This document shows, in pieces, positions 27,971 to 36,681 of a stretch of 64,000 nt of DNA. The position numbers and the translations under genes are program-made. Below the pieces are notes generated by a model. It worked only from the letters and a program-made list of their open reading frames with translations, was not told the DNA's origin and searched no databases. Within the stretch, counting starts at the first letter, position 1; every line of letters starts with the position of its first letter. Source of the DNA: Ureibacillus thermosphaericus (GTDB lineage: Bacteria > Bacillota > Bacilli > Bacillales_A > Planococcaceae); NCBI RefSeq assembly GCF_012396605.1, contig NZ_JAAXPW010000015.1:1-64000 (forward strand). The letters run 5' to 3'.

Positions 27971-29428
27971 TTAATTACTATAATAATGAACGATTCCTTG
28001 ATAAATAGCGTTTCCAAATACTTGTTGATAATTGCTATTTACAAGTTTTGAAAGGTCCTCGTTATTTGTGATAAAACCTAATTCTACTAATACAGAAGGA
28101 AAGACGGAATGTCGAATTACATAATAGTCAGCTCGTTTTACTCCTCGATTTTGCATATTCGCTTGCTTTACAATTTCATTATTAATATTGGTTGCAAGAG
28201 CGCGATCTTCTAATTCGTTATCATTCGCTGAAATACTATAATAAGTTTCCGTTCCTTTAGCGCTAGAACTTGACGCTGAATTTACATGAATGCTGACGAA
28301 CATTTCGGCATAGTGTTTATGAGCAAAATCTACTCGATCTTGCAATGTAGGATATGTATCTCCTTCGCGCGTCATATAAACAATTGCACCATCATTTTCT
28401 AACTTCCGCTTCACAACATTGGCAACAGCTAAGGCTATGCGTTTTTCTGCGTATTTCCCTTTTACTGTGCCCGGATCTTTTCCACCATGGCCAGGGTCAA
28501 GGACAATAATGCGATTTTTAACTTTAGAACCGCTTTGGCTTAACAATTTTAAATAGGTTTTATGTACATATCCAATAGAACCTTGGTAGTTTACTTTCGC
28601 CCACCAACCATCAATTGAAATGACATATATTTCATCTCCACGATTCAATTTCCCAATTATCTCGGAACGATCATTCGCTTCACTTCTAACATTTAAATTA
28701 TTTACTGTTGCTCGACCAATCGTATCTGTTTTTTCTGGAGCTGTTTGATGTTGGCATGGATTTTGAGCGTTGACAGGTTTTACGGTTAAACGGAATTGCT
28801 TATCCATTGCCCGCGCAACAAATAAAGAAAATTGCATTCTTGTTAAATAACTATCTGGGTTAAATTTTCCTTTACTTCCTTGAGAAATACCATTGTAGTA
28901 TAGGGCATTAATATATTTAAAATACGGATGATCCGAAGTAATATCGCAGAATGGTGATGGATAAGAAGCATATTCTTCTAAATCTAATTTGAAAGCAGTT
29001 GCCACAACTTTACTCATTTCTCCTCGAGTAAGTGGTGTGTGCGGTTTAAATCGTTTATCCGGTACCTCGTTAAATAAACCTAGACTCATTGCCCTTTCAA
29101 CATATCCAGACAATTCCGGTTCTGTTTTTGGATCAATGTCGATAAAGGAAGATTGTGTTACTTTCAATGGTTTATAACCTGCACCTAATACAACCATTTT
29201 TGCAGCTTGTCCACGGGTAACATGTTGATATAATTTGAACACTCGTGTCCCATTTTCTGAATACCCTTCAATGATGCCCCTATCTTCCAAATAGTTGATT
29301 TGATGAAATGCTTCGTGGGTTGAAGGGACGTCTGCAAATCTCTGGCTTGCATATGCCTCTGAACTGAATATAGCAAATATTGCAATGGCTAAAAATGAAA
29401 ATAGAATACTCGTTTTTTTCAAAGACAT
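27971..29428 (-). CDS. SLH-SH3 N-acetylmuramoyl-L-alanine amidase (copy 1)
   Basis: A 485-residue exported amidase that separates stem peptides from MurNAc. The signal peptide ends at about residue 28 (AYA). Three SLH domains lie at 30-210, one bacterial SH3 domain at about 236-295 (NLNVRSE to YVHKTYLKL), and an Amidase_3 domain at 305-485. Zinc ligands are His314 (DPGHGG), Glu328 and His381 (SIHVN), and catalytic Glu449 lies in VELGFI. It is a paralogue of the gene at 30998, with one SH3 domain instead of three, and belongs to a duplicated NlpC-amidase pair. Confidence 0.92.
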   Translation of the reverse strand: MSLKKTSILFSFLAIAIFAIFSSEAYASQRFADVPSTHEAFHQINYLEDRGIIEGYSENGTRVFKLYQHVTRGQAAKMVVLGAGYKPLKVTQSSFIDIDPKTEPELSGYVERAMSLGLFNEVPDKRFKPHTPLTRGEMSKVVATAFKLDLEEYASYPSPFCDITSDHPYFKYINALYYNGISQGSKGKFNPDSYLTRMQFSLFVARAMDKQFRLTVKPVNAQNPCQHQTAPEKTDTIGRATVNNLNVRSEANDRSEIIGKLNRGDEIYVISIDGWWAKVNYQGSIGYVHKTYLKLLSQSGSKVKNRIIVLDPGHGGKDPGTVKGKYAEKRIALAVANVVKRKLENDGAIVYMTREGDTYPTLQDRVDFAHKHYAEMFVSIHVNSASSSSAKGTETYYSISANDNELEDRALATNINNEIVKQANMQNRGVKRADYYVIRHSVFPSVLVELGFITNNEDLSKLVNSNYQQVFGNAIYQGIVHYYSN

Positions 29429-29659
29429 TCCTTTTGTATTCCTCCCTCCAATTAGTCCAAAATGTTATCCACTATTACCATTGATAACATTTTTTTGATG
29501 AAATTTAAAGCAATCACTCCATTTTTTTGGAATAAAAAATAGATTATTAGTATTTTTTCATAAGAATTTCCTCTCGATTTAGCGGTCTATTTCTTCTTTA
29601 TTGCACAATATTTCTTAAAAAAATTCCTTAATAAACAAATTTCTGCACTGCTTCAATAA

Positions 29660-29697
29660 AAGAGAAGAATTTCAAAACCAATTAAAGTTCTTCTCTT
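29660..29697 (-). terminator. Terminator of the NlpC-SLH gene (copy 1)
   Basis: AAGAGAAGAA and TTCTTCTCTT form a perfect stem. The minus strand continues TTATTG. Confidence 0.6.
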
Positions 29698-29724
29698 TTC
29701 TAGCAATGCAGAACCACTCAAAAA

Positions 29725-30636
29725 TTATTTACTAACCGCACGCTGTATAAAAGTCTCCAACTGTGTAAGTGTCACATAGTCATTCGGTCCATATAAGCCA
29801 TTTCCTTTTCCAATCGTAATGCCATGTTGAGCTAAAATTGTAATATAGTCATATGCCCAATGATTTTGATCCACATCCCGGAATTGCACAGTGTTTTTTC
29901 CAGTTGGTTTTAAATTGAAGGCAACTGTTAGAACCTTCGCCATTTGTGCGCGAGTAATTGGGGAATTCGGATTGAATTTTCCTTGCTCATTCCCTTCAAA
30001 AATTCTCAATTTATTTAGGGCTGTTGCGGCTCCTGCTACATAATCTGTCGACTTTACATCGATAAATGGAGAGTTCGTATCGGAAGTATCAAGCCCTAGT
30101 CCTTCTGCCAATCGAAGAGCTACTTTCCCGCGAGAGGCATAAAAGCCCAAATCAACCGATGCATTTTTCACTTCAGAAGCTTGTTGCTTCGAAAAATCGA
30201 TTACTCGTTTTGCACCAACATAGCGATTTTTCCAGTAGCTATTATCCAATGAAGCAATGCTTACCCCTTTACTTGAAGAAGCGTTAATAAATTGATTGTT
30301 TCCTATATAAATCCCTACATGGGAAACACCTTGTCCTGATGTATTAAAGAATACTAAATCTCCAATTTGTAAATGTTGTTTTGAAACGGCTGTCCCTTGA
30401 GCAAATTGTCCAGCAGATGTTCGATTTAATTGGTATCCTAAATCAGCAAATACTTTTTGCGTGAATCCAGAGCAATCAAATCCACTCGATGTAGTGCCGC
30501 CCCAAGCATACGGTACGCCTATGTATTGTTTAGCTGTTGAAACCAATTCTTGTGGTGTTGCAGCTTCTGCATCAATCAAAGGAGATGTAAAAATCATGAA
30601 TGATGCAAATACTGGAATTAACCACTTTTTTTTCAC
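29725..30636 (-). CDS. NlpC/P60-SLH cell-wall peptidase (copy 1)
   Basis: A 303-residue surface peptidase. The signal peptide ends near residue 26 (EAA). The NlpC/P60 domain at about 28-150 has Cys55 (DCSGF) and His106 (GVSHVGIY). The third position is Asn118 (FINASS) instead of the commoner His, which the family tolerates. SLH-type repeats follow from about 165 to the end, the last two clear (GKFNPNSPITRAQMAK, GLYGPNDYVTLTQ) and the first degenerate. The start is GTG at 30636, with AAGGAGG 8 bases upstream. The open frame extends 26 codons further but that puts the ribosome binding site inside it. It is a paralogue of the gene at 33184. Confidence 0.9.
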   Translation of the reverse strand: MKKKWLIPVFASFMIFTSPLIDAEAATPQELVSTAKQYIGVPYAWGGTTSSGFDCSGFTQKVFADLGYQLNRTSAGQFAQGTAVSKQHLQIGDLVFFNTSGQGVSHVGIYIGNNQFINASSSKGVSIASLDNSYWKNRYVGAKRVIDFSKQQASEVKNASVDLGFYASRGKVALRLAEGLGLDTSDTNSPFIDVKSTDYVAGAATALNKLRIFEGNEQGKFNPNSPITRAQMAKVLTVAFNLKPTGKNTVQFRDVDQNHWAYDYITILAQHGITIGKGNGLYGPNDYVTLTQLETFIQRAVSK

Positions 30637-30930
30637 TGTCAATTCCTCCTTCAATTTCCTCTGTTCGCAATCTATTTCGAGCCTACCATAAATCCTGTCC
30701 CTGTGATTTTTCATTTATGTAACGTTTTATATTTCGTTATTGCAGAAATAAATCGATTAGAAAAGAAAATTTGATCATTATAGAGAAAATTGTTATTTTC
30801 GAGCAGCATTTGTAATCTAGATGTAATATTTTTTTGATAATAATCAAAAACCAAAGAGGATAATGTTGGATTTTTATTAAAAATAAGGGTTGAATTCCAG
30901 GTAATAATAAAGTTGTCTTGAAAAATAAAA

Positions 30931-30969
30931 AAGCGAATTGGAAAACACATCGTTTTTCTCAATTCGCTT
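30931..30969 (-). terminator. Terminator of SLH-amidase copy 2 (dispersed hairpin type)
   Basis: AAGCGAATTG and CAATTCGCTT enclose GAAAAC/GTTTTTC. The minus strand ends in TTTTTTATTTT. A close relative of the whole hairpin lies at 58965-59002. Confidence 0.75.
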
Positions 30970-30997
30970 TCTTGAATTTCTAACGCAAGCCCAATTA

Positions 30998-32959
30998 TTA
31001 TTTTTGATAATACTCTACGATTCCTTTATAAATTGAATCACCAAAGATTTCGACATATTCATGATCTGTCAATTTTGCACGGTCTTCAGGATTTGTAATA
31101 AATCCTAATTCTACTAACACGGAAGGAAGAATCATATTGCGAATTACATAGTAATCTTGCTTTTTCACACCACGATCTTTCATATCTGCATTTTTCACAA
31201 TTTGATCGTTAATGGCTTTTGCCAATGTTTCATCTTCTTCAATATTCACGTTACCCGCAACGCTATAGTACGTTTCTGTACCTTTTGCACTCTCATTTGA
31301 AGCAGAGTTTACGTGTATACTCACAAACACTTCCGCGTAATTATTAAGCGCAATTTTCACACGATCTTCTAACGTCGGGTACGTATCTCCCGTTCTAGTC
31401 ATAATAACTTTTGCACCATCTGCTTCTAATCTATTTTTCACAACTGTTGCAACTTTTAAAGTTATTTCCTTTTCCACCGCTCCGTTACTTGCTGCACCTG
31501 GATCTTTACCACCGTGCCCCGCATCAATAATAATCACGCGATCTTTTACTGGACTACCTTTTTGATTGATAAGTTTTAAATACGTTTTATGCACATAGCC
31601 TTTCGTGCCATTTTTCGTTGTAATATTTGCCCAGTTCCCACTAATCGAATGAACAGCCACTATTTCTCCTTTATTTAATGTTCCAAGAGAATTAGAAGTA
31701 GCGTCTGCTTTCTCTCGAATATTTAATGCATTCGTTGTAACACGACCAATTGTGTTAGTCGTATAAGTAGGTGTTTCAACAACTGGGTCTTTATCTACAG
31801 GATCTTTCACAGGCGGCGTTTCTACTGGATCTTTTACAGGTGGATCAACAGGCTTCTCCACAACCGGTTGTTTCGTAGCAGAAGCTTGAACGTATCCAGG
31901 AACCCCGTCCTTTTCTGTTAAATACCAATCACCTACTGTTTTATAAACCGGTATTTGCTCGTCAGCGTTAAAAGAACCTATCACTTTTGAATTGGTATTG
32001 CTAGATTTATAAACGTTCACTTTTCCAACTGCAATCACATGTTTCTGCACTTTTCCGAGAGGTTGTCCAGCCTCATCCACTACTTGAGCGTAATCTCTTG
32101 AAATATAGGCATATTGATCTTTATACATCACTTTAAACCAACCAGGTTGAATTTCAAATAAAGGGAGTTTAGTTCCTTTATTGATTTGGCCAATTCGATT
32201 AGCGTTTGTTGATGTATCGGTTGAAGTGCGGACATTTAAGTAATCAACTGTCGCCGCCACTGTTCCAATAGCATCTTTTTCATTCGGAACTTGTACGCCT
32301 TGCACTGGTAATTCTAATCGATATTTTTCCTCTTTTGCTCGGGCAATAAAGGAAGCAAATTGTCCACGTGTAACGGAAGATTCCGGCATAAATACGCGTT
32401 CTTTACCGGAAGGACTCCCTTTCGTAATACCGTTGTAATAAATTGCAGAAATGTATTTGTAATAAGGATGTTTCGGACTGATATCTTTAAAAGGTACCGT
32501 TAAGTTTGCGTACTTCTCCACATCTAATTGAAAGGCAGTTGCTAAAACTTTCGCCATTTCTTGGCGAGTTAAGTTAACGTAAGGACCAAATTCTCCATTT
32601 TTAAAAGCTGAAAAATATCCTTCTTTTACTGCTCTTTCCACATAACCTGAAAGTTCTGTCCCAGTTTGTACATCTTTAAAAGAAGATTGTTTTACTTTCA
32701 ACGGTTGCAACCCAGAAGAAATGACTACCATTTTGGCAGCTTGTCCTCTCGTAACTGGTTGATGTGGTTTATAATATGTTCCATTTTCCGTTTCATACCC
32801 TTTAATAGCACCTAAGTTAATTAAATATTGGATTTCTTCATAGGCATCATAAGATGGTGGAACATCGACAAACTGAACTTTTGCACTAGTTGTATGTATA
32901 TTGAATAAAGATAAACAAAGTATAAAACCTATTAATAAACTTATTTTTTTTAAAGACAA
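30998..32959 (-). CDS. SLH-triple SH3 N-acetylmuramoyl-L-alanine amidase (copy 2)
   Basis: A 653-residue exported amidase. A signal peptide is followed by three SLH domains at about 28-215. Three SH3 domains lie at roughly 232-295, 305-365 and 405-465; the third follows a Pro/Val/Lys/Asp linker with repeated PVKDPV units. Amidase_3 starts at about 475 (DAGHGGKDPG, SIHVN, VELGFI), with all ligands present. It differs from the copy at 27971 by two extra SH3 domains and the linker, consistent with duplication followed by domain gain or loss. The ATG directly precedes MSLKKIS, the same N-terminus as copy 1. Confidence 0.92.
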   Translation of the reverse strand: MSLKKISLLIGFILCLSLFNIHTTSAKVQFVDVPPSYDAYEEIQYLINLGAIKGYETENGTYYKPHQPVTRGQAAKMVVISSGLQPLKVKQSSFKDVQTGTELSGYVERAVKEGYFSAFKNGEFGPYVNLTRQEMAKVLATAFQLDVEKYANLTVPFKDISPKHPYYKYISAIYYNGITKGSPSGKERVFMPESSVTRGQFASFIARAKEEKYRLELPVQGVQVPNEKDAIGTVAATVDYLNVRTSTDTSTNANRIGQINKGTKLPLFEIQPGWFKVMYKDQYAYISRDYAQVVDEAGQPLGKVQKHVIAVGKVNVYKSSNTNSKVIGSFNADEQIPVYKTVGDWYLTEKDGVPGYVQASATKQPVVEKPVDPPVKDPVETPPVKDPVDKDPVVETPTYTTNTIGRVTTNALNIREKADATSNSLGTLNKGEIVAVHSISGNWANITTKNGTKGYVHKTYLKLINQKGSPVKDRVIIIDAGHGGKDPGAASNGAVEKEITLKVATVVKNRLEADGAKVIMTRTGDTYPTLEDRVKIALNNYAEVFVSIHVNSASNESAKGTETYYSVAGNVNIEEDETLAKAINDQIVKNADMKDRGVKKQDYYVIRNMILPSVLVELGFITNPEDRAKLTDHEYVEIFGDSIYKGIVEYYQK

Positions 32960-33183
32960 TACATTTCCCGCCCTTCTAAGATAGTAATTTTATTCTATCA
33001 AAAGAATTATTTTCATTCATCAGTCTTTTCTACCTGTTTCCCTAAATTTATCCTTATATAATCTATTAACGATTCTGGAATGAAGAAGTTCTCGCTTAAT
33101 GATAAAAAAAGAGAGGTTCGTTAAACCTCTCTACTTATAAATTTATTTAATTTCCTACAAGAAAAGTTGGTAGCTAATATGGA

Positions 33184-34134
33184 TTATTGTGCATTTTTAA
33201 TACGTTCAATGAAAGTATCCAAGTGTTCGAAAGTTGCGTATTCGTCTACTCCAAATGTTCCGTCTTCTCTACCAGTCGCAATGCCATTGGAAGCTAAAAT
33301 AGCTACATATTCGTATGCCCAATGTTCTTTAGAAACATCAGCAAATGTTGCTGGCTCACCTTTTAATTCTAAACCATACGCTATCACTAATGCTTTTGCT
33401 AATTGACCACGAGTAATCGGTGAACCTGGGTTAAATTTTCCATTTGAATCTCCAGTAAAGATATTTAATTTATTTAAGGCCGTTGTTGCACCAGCATATT
33501 TAGATTCTGGCTTCACATCAATAAATGGTGAATTTTGATCAGTTGTATCTAAGTTTAATGCTTCAGCAAGTCGGATTGCAGCTTCACCGCGGGATACAAC
33601 AATGCTAAAATCGATTGCAGCTTCTTTTACTTCCACTTTTGCTTGTTCAGCTTGAATTTTTTCCACATCTTCAGTTGTAAATTCCGCAACACGTCTTGCA
33701 CCAACATAACGGGAGCCCCAGTAGTACGGATCGTTTAGACTATCGATTTCCACTCCGCCAGATGTAGTAGCGGAAATGAACTTGTTATCCCCCAAATAAA
33801 TTCCGACGTGGGAAACTCCTTTGCCTGAAGTATTGAAAAATACCAAATCTCCAGGTTGTAAATCGCTTTTGGAGACAGCTGTGCCTTGTGTGTATTGTTC
33901 TTTGGAAGTGCGCTTTAATGAAATGCCTAATTGGGAAAATACATATCTTGTATATCCTGAACAATCGATCCCCGTTTTAATATTCGTCCCACCATATTTA
34001 TATGGCGCTCCTATGTATTGCTTCGCTGTATTTGTTAATTCATCCACTGTTGCTGCTTGTGCTGTGCTGTTTGCACCGAAACCTGATACAAGTAAGAACG
34101 ATGTAAAAATCGATAACAACCATTTCTTTTTCAC
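33184..34134 (-). CDS. NlpC/P60-SLH cell-wall peptidase (copy 2)
   Basis: A 316-residue paralogue of the gene at 29725, with the same layout: signal peptide (to about residue 28), NlpC/P60 domain with Cys58 and His109, then SLH repeats. The third catalytic position is Ser121 (FISATTS), where His, Asn or Gln is usual, so activity or specificity may be altered. The start is GTG at 34134, following AAGGGG by 10 bases, matching the GTG start of the paralogue. It is the first gene of the NlpC-amidase-NlpC-amidase series on this strand. Confidence 0.9.
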   Translation of the reverse strand: MKKKWLLSIFTSFLLVSGFGANSTAQAATVDELTNTAKQYIGAPYKYGGTNIKTGIDCSGYTRYVFSQLGISLKRTSKEQYTQGTAVSKSDLQPGDLVFFNTSGKGVSHVGIYLGDNKFISATTSGGVEIDSLNDPYYWGSRYVGARRVAEFTTEDVEKIQAEQAKVEVKEAAIDFSIVVSRGEAAIRLAEALNLDTTDQNSPFIDVKPESKYAGATTALNKLNIFTGDSNGKFNPGSPITRGQLAKALVIAYGLELKGEPATFADVSKEHWAYEYVAILASNGIATGREDGTFGVDEYATFEHLDTFIERIKNAQ

Positions 34135-34368
34135 GAACACTCGGCCCCTTTCGAACATTGCTAAATCCGTTACTATATACTCACAGTTAATAGACTATCA
34201 TAGATTGGACTCTAGTAATTTTTCAATTGTGTAACTTTTTTGCTATATAACAGAAAATACCGAAATCCTTACCTTTAAAGGAAATTCGGCACTTCTAATA
34301 GAAAAATTATGAAATTATATAACAGGTATTGTAACATTCCTGTAATAAAAGATACTAGTTTATTACAG

Positions 34369-35469
34369 TTATTTGCTAGAAAATAATTGAACCCAATAAT
34401 AGTTTCCTTGAGAATCTGACTTTATTCCCACGCCTATATTCGTATAATTTTCTTTCAACATATTTTCCCTGTGCTTTTCTGAAGCCATCCATGCATTAAC
34501 AACATCTTTTGGTTGATCAAAATTACGTGCAATATTTTCACCAAATCTCGTAAATTCATAGTCAAAGAGTGTCGCCATATCCCAAGGATGCCCGTAATAA
34601 GGAGAGAAATGATCAAAATATTTTCTCTGTATCATATCCTGTGCCTTAATAATCGCCAATTGAGTGAGTGCTAAATCTTGTTTCAAAGGAGGGACTCCAA
34701 CTTTTTTACGTTCTTCATTTACTAAATCAATCACTTCATTTGTCCAATTCACTGCACTATTGACCGTAGAAATATAGTGTTTCGACAAATAGTCATAAGC
34801 TAACTGATAAGATTTTATTTTATTTTGAAATTCAATGCCTCTATAAACGAGAACTGCCAACTGTGCTCTTGTTACATACTGATTAGGTGAAAAAGTAGTA
34901 GGTGTTGTACCTTCGATGATTCCTACATCTGCTAGCGATTCTATATAATCTCTAGCCCAGTAATCCTTTTTGTAATCTTTAAATGAAGTTTTATTCACAT
35001 GGTCTACTTGAACACCATAACTAAGAGCCAACATTTTAGCGATTTGTGCTCTTCTTAGCGGTTCTTCCGGACGAAAATGCTCACTATTTTGAACAATCCC
35101 TAGTTCTGCGAGCTTGCAGATTTCTTGATAATATTGATGGCTGGGTGATAAATCTTTTGCGTTTAATTCAAAATCCGTTTCGAGGGGAATTTCTAACGAT
35201 CTCGCTATAACACTAGCCGCTTCCGCTCGGGTTGCATACTGATTCGGTTTAAAGGTACCATCTTGATAGCCATCCATGTATCCTTTTTCCTTTAGTGTTA
35301 AAATTGGTGTTGCTGCCCAAAATGAACTGCTTATATCTTGAAAGGGAGTTTGCAGTTCTGTTGATTTAACACGCTCTTCTCCCGCCATTGCATGAACTCG
35401 ATTATGTAAAAAACCCCCATTTAAAAACAATATGATAGCGGTGGTTATTATGATTGTGTTACGTTTCAT
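34369..35469 (-). CDS. SLH-CAP domain (SCP/YkwD-like) surface protein
   Basis: A 366-residue exported protein. Three SLH domains (about 45-220) are followed by a helical linker and a C-terminal CAP domain (about 245-364), recognisable by NEERKKVGVPPLKQD, HFSPYYGHPWDM, FGENIARNF and AWMASEKHRENML. The CAP histidine and glutamate pairs (H-F-S, G-E-N, H-R) are kept. Bacterial CAP proteins such as YkwD are secreted and mostly uncharacterised; some affect spores or the wall. The ATG lies 7 bases after GGAGAG. A GTG five codons earlier overlaps that site. Confidence 0.88.
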   Translation of the reverse strand: MKRNTIIITTAIILFLNGGFLHNRVHAMAGEERVKSTELQTPFQDISSSFWAATPILTLKEKGYMDGYQDGTFKPNQYATRAEAASVIARSLEIPLETDFELNAKDLSPSHQYYQEICKLAELGIVQNSEHFRPEEPLRRAQIAKMLALSYGVQVDHVNKTSFKDYKKDYWARDYIESLADVGIIEGTTPTTFSPNQYVTRAQLAVLVYRGIEFQNKIKSYQLAYDYLSKHYISTVNSAVNWTNEVIDLVNEERKKVGVPPLKQDLALTQLAIIKAQDMIQRKYFDHFSPYYGHPWDMATLFDYEFTRFGENIARNFDQPKDVVNAWMASEKHRENMLKENYTNIGVGIKSDSQGNYYWVQLFSSK

Positions 35470-35677
35470 ATATTCTCTCTCCACTTCAATAAAACTTAAA
35501 ATAACTACCTTTTTTTATGTATTCTCTATTTTTATAATAATTACCTTTTATTTTCAAAAAGTTCATGATTTGTTAATAGAGAAATATGTTTTGATAAAAA
35601 AGAATTACGTTCTCAACATCAAAGGTATCAGATAAATTTTCTATTAATATCTTCAATAAAGTTAGGTAATCATTTAA

Positions 35678-35716
35678 AAAGCATTATCTCGAGCAAAAGT
35701 CCCAAGATAATGCTTT
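35678..35716 (-). terminator. Terminator of the SLH-only gene
   Basis: AAAGCATTATCT pairs perfectly with AGATAATGCTTT around a 15-base loop. The minus strand ends TTTTAAATG. Confidence 0.7.
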
Positions 35717-35727
35717 ACTTTGAAATA

Positions 35728-36387
35728 TTATTCAACGCTAATGACTTGGAAGCCTAGTCCATCCGTTGCTTCAAGAGCTCTTTTAATAAAAGTTGCCAAT
35801 TGCCCTCGAGTTAGTGGAGAAAAAGGACGAAATGTTTCAGGAGTTGTGCCTGTTGTAATTTGATAATCAATCAACGATTGAATATATTGTCTCGTTTCCA
35901 GATCATTGATGACATTGACATCTTTAAATGGTGTCGTTGTATTATTCGATACTTGCAAGCCAAAACCTAATGTTACCATTTTTGCAATTTGCGAACGTTT
36001 TAACGTATTAGATGGACGAAATGTGCCATCTTGATAGCCTTGTATGATTCCTTTTTGGCTCAGCGCAGCAATAGCACCATAGTATTTGCTTGCTTTAGGT
36101 ACATCAATAAATCCAGGATCTGCCACGTTCACTGTATCTAAATGTAATGCCTTGGCAATAAATAAAGCCGCTTCTTGTCTTGTTGCTTGTTTATAAGGTT
36201 CATATGTTGTCGCACTCGTCCCTTCAACGATACCTTCGTTAATAAGGGTTACAATCGATTCATAATGGGCATCTTTAACAGATACATCAATAAAAGGATT
36301 CTCCGCTGCATTGGCTGAAGTTGGAATGTAAATTGCAGCTACGATACCAAAGATGACAACGGATATCCAAAATTTCCTTAGTTTCAT
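35728..36387 (-). CDS. Secreted protein made only of three SLH domains
   Basis: 219 residues: a signal peptide to about residue 27 (NAA), then three SLH domains that fill the protein to the end (YEPYKQATRQEAALFI, DGTFRPSNTLKRSQIAK, TFRPFSPLTRGQLATFI), and only a short tail. It has no catalytic or other binding domain. It may be a filler or cap for wall-polymer sites, or the remnant of a larger gene, though no homologous coding remnant follows the stop. GGGGG lies 11 bases before the ATG. Confidence 0.88.
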   Translation of the reverse strand: MKLRKFWISVVIFGIVAAIYIPTSANAAENPFIDVSVKDAHYESIVTLINEGIVEGTSATTYEPYKQATRQEAALFIAKALHLDTVNVADPGFIDVPKASKYYGAIAALSQKGIIQGYQDGTFRPSNTLKRSQIAKMVTLGFGLQVSNNTTTPFKDVNVINDLETRQYIQSLIDYQITTGTTPETFRPFSPLTRGQLATFIKRALEATDGLGFQVISVE

Positions 36388-36580
36388 GTGGACATTTTCC
36401 CCCTATCCTACTCTCTTCAACCATTGTAACCCAAATTATGGTAGGTTTCTATAATAACTATTGACAGAAGGAATATAGAGAGTTTTTTTTTCGATAACAC
36501 AATGGACCGAACAGAAAACCATTTGTCTCCATTCGGCCCCTCTATTTGGACTTTCCCTGCTATGTCCATCTATGAAGTTT

Positions 36581-36619
36581 AAGTATTAGTTGTTGGTTGG
36601 TAGCCTATGACTAATACTT
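36581..36619. repeat. Inverted repeat after the S-layer-like gene
   Basis: AAGTATTAGT and ACTAATACTT form a perfect 10-bp stem with a 19-base loop, about 60 bases past the stop. It may be the terminator, although the T-tract is poor. Confidence 0.4.
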
Positions 36620-36681
36620 ATTAGCAAAATTACAATTGAGTCTTTATTACTTAAAAGTTCTAAGTAGTTGATGAAATAAAA

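Noticed and set aside
30711-30962. 83-codon minus-strand ORF
   Set aside because: It is AT-rich with no ribosome binding site and overlaps the terminator at 30931-30969.
33821-34234. 137-codon plus-strand ORF
   Set aside because: It is antisense to the NlpC-SLH gene, and a similar shadow ORF occurs in the paralogue, as expected from codon structure.
36503-36538. Hairpin GGACCGAA / TTCGGCCC as a terminator
   Set aside because: The stem is imperfect and no T-tract follows on either strand, so I did not list it as a feature.
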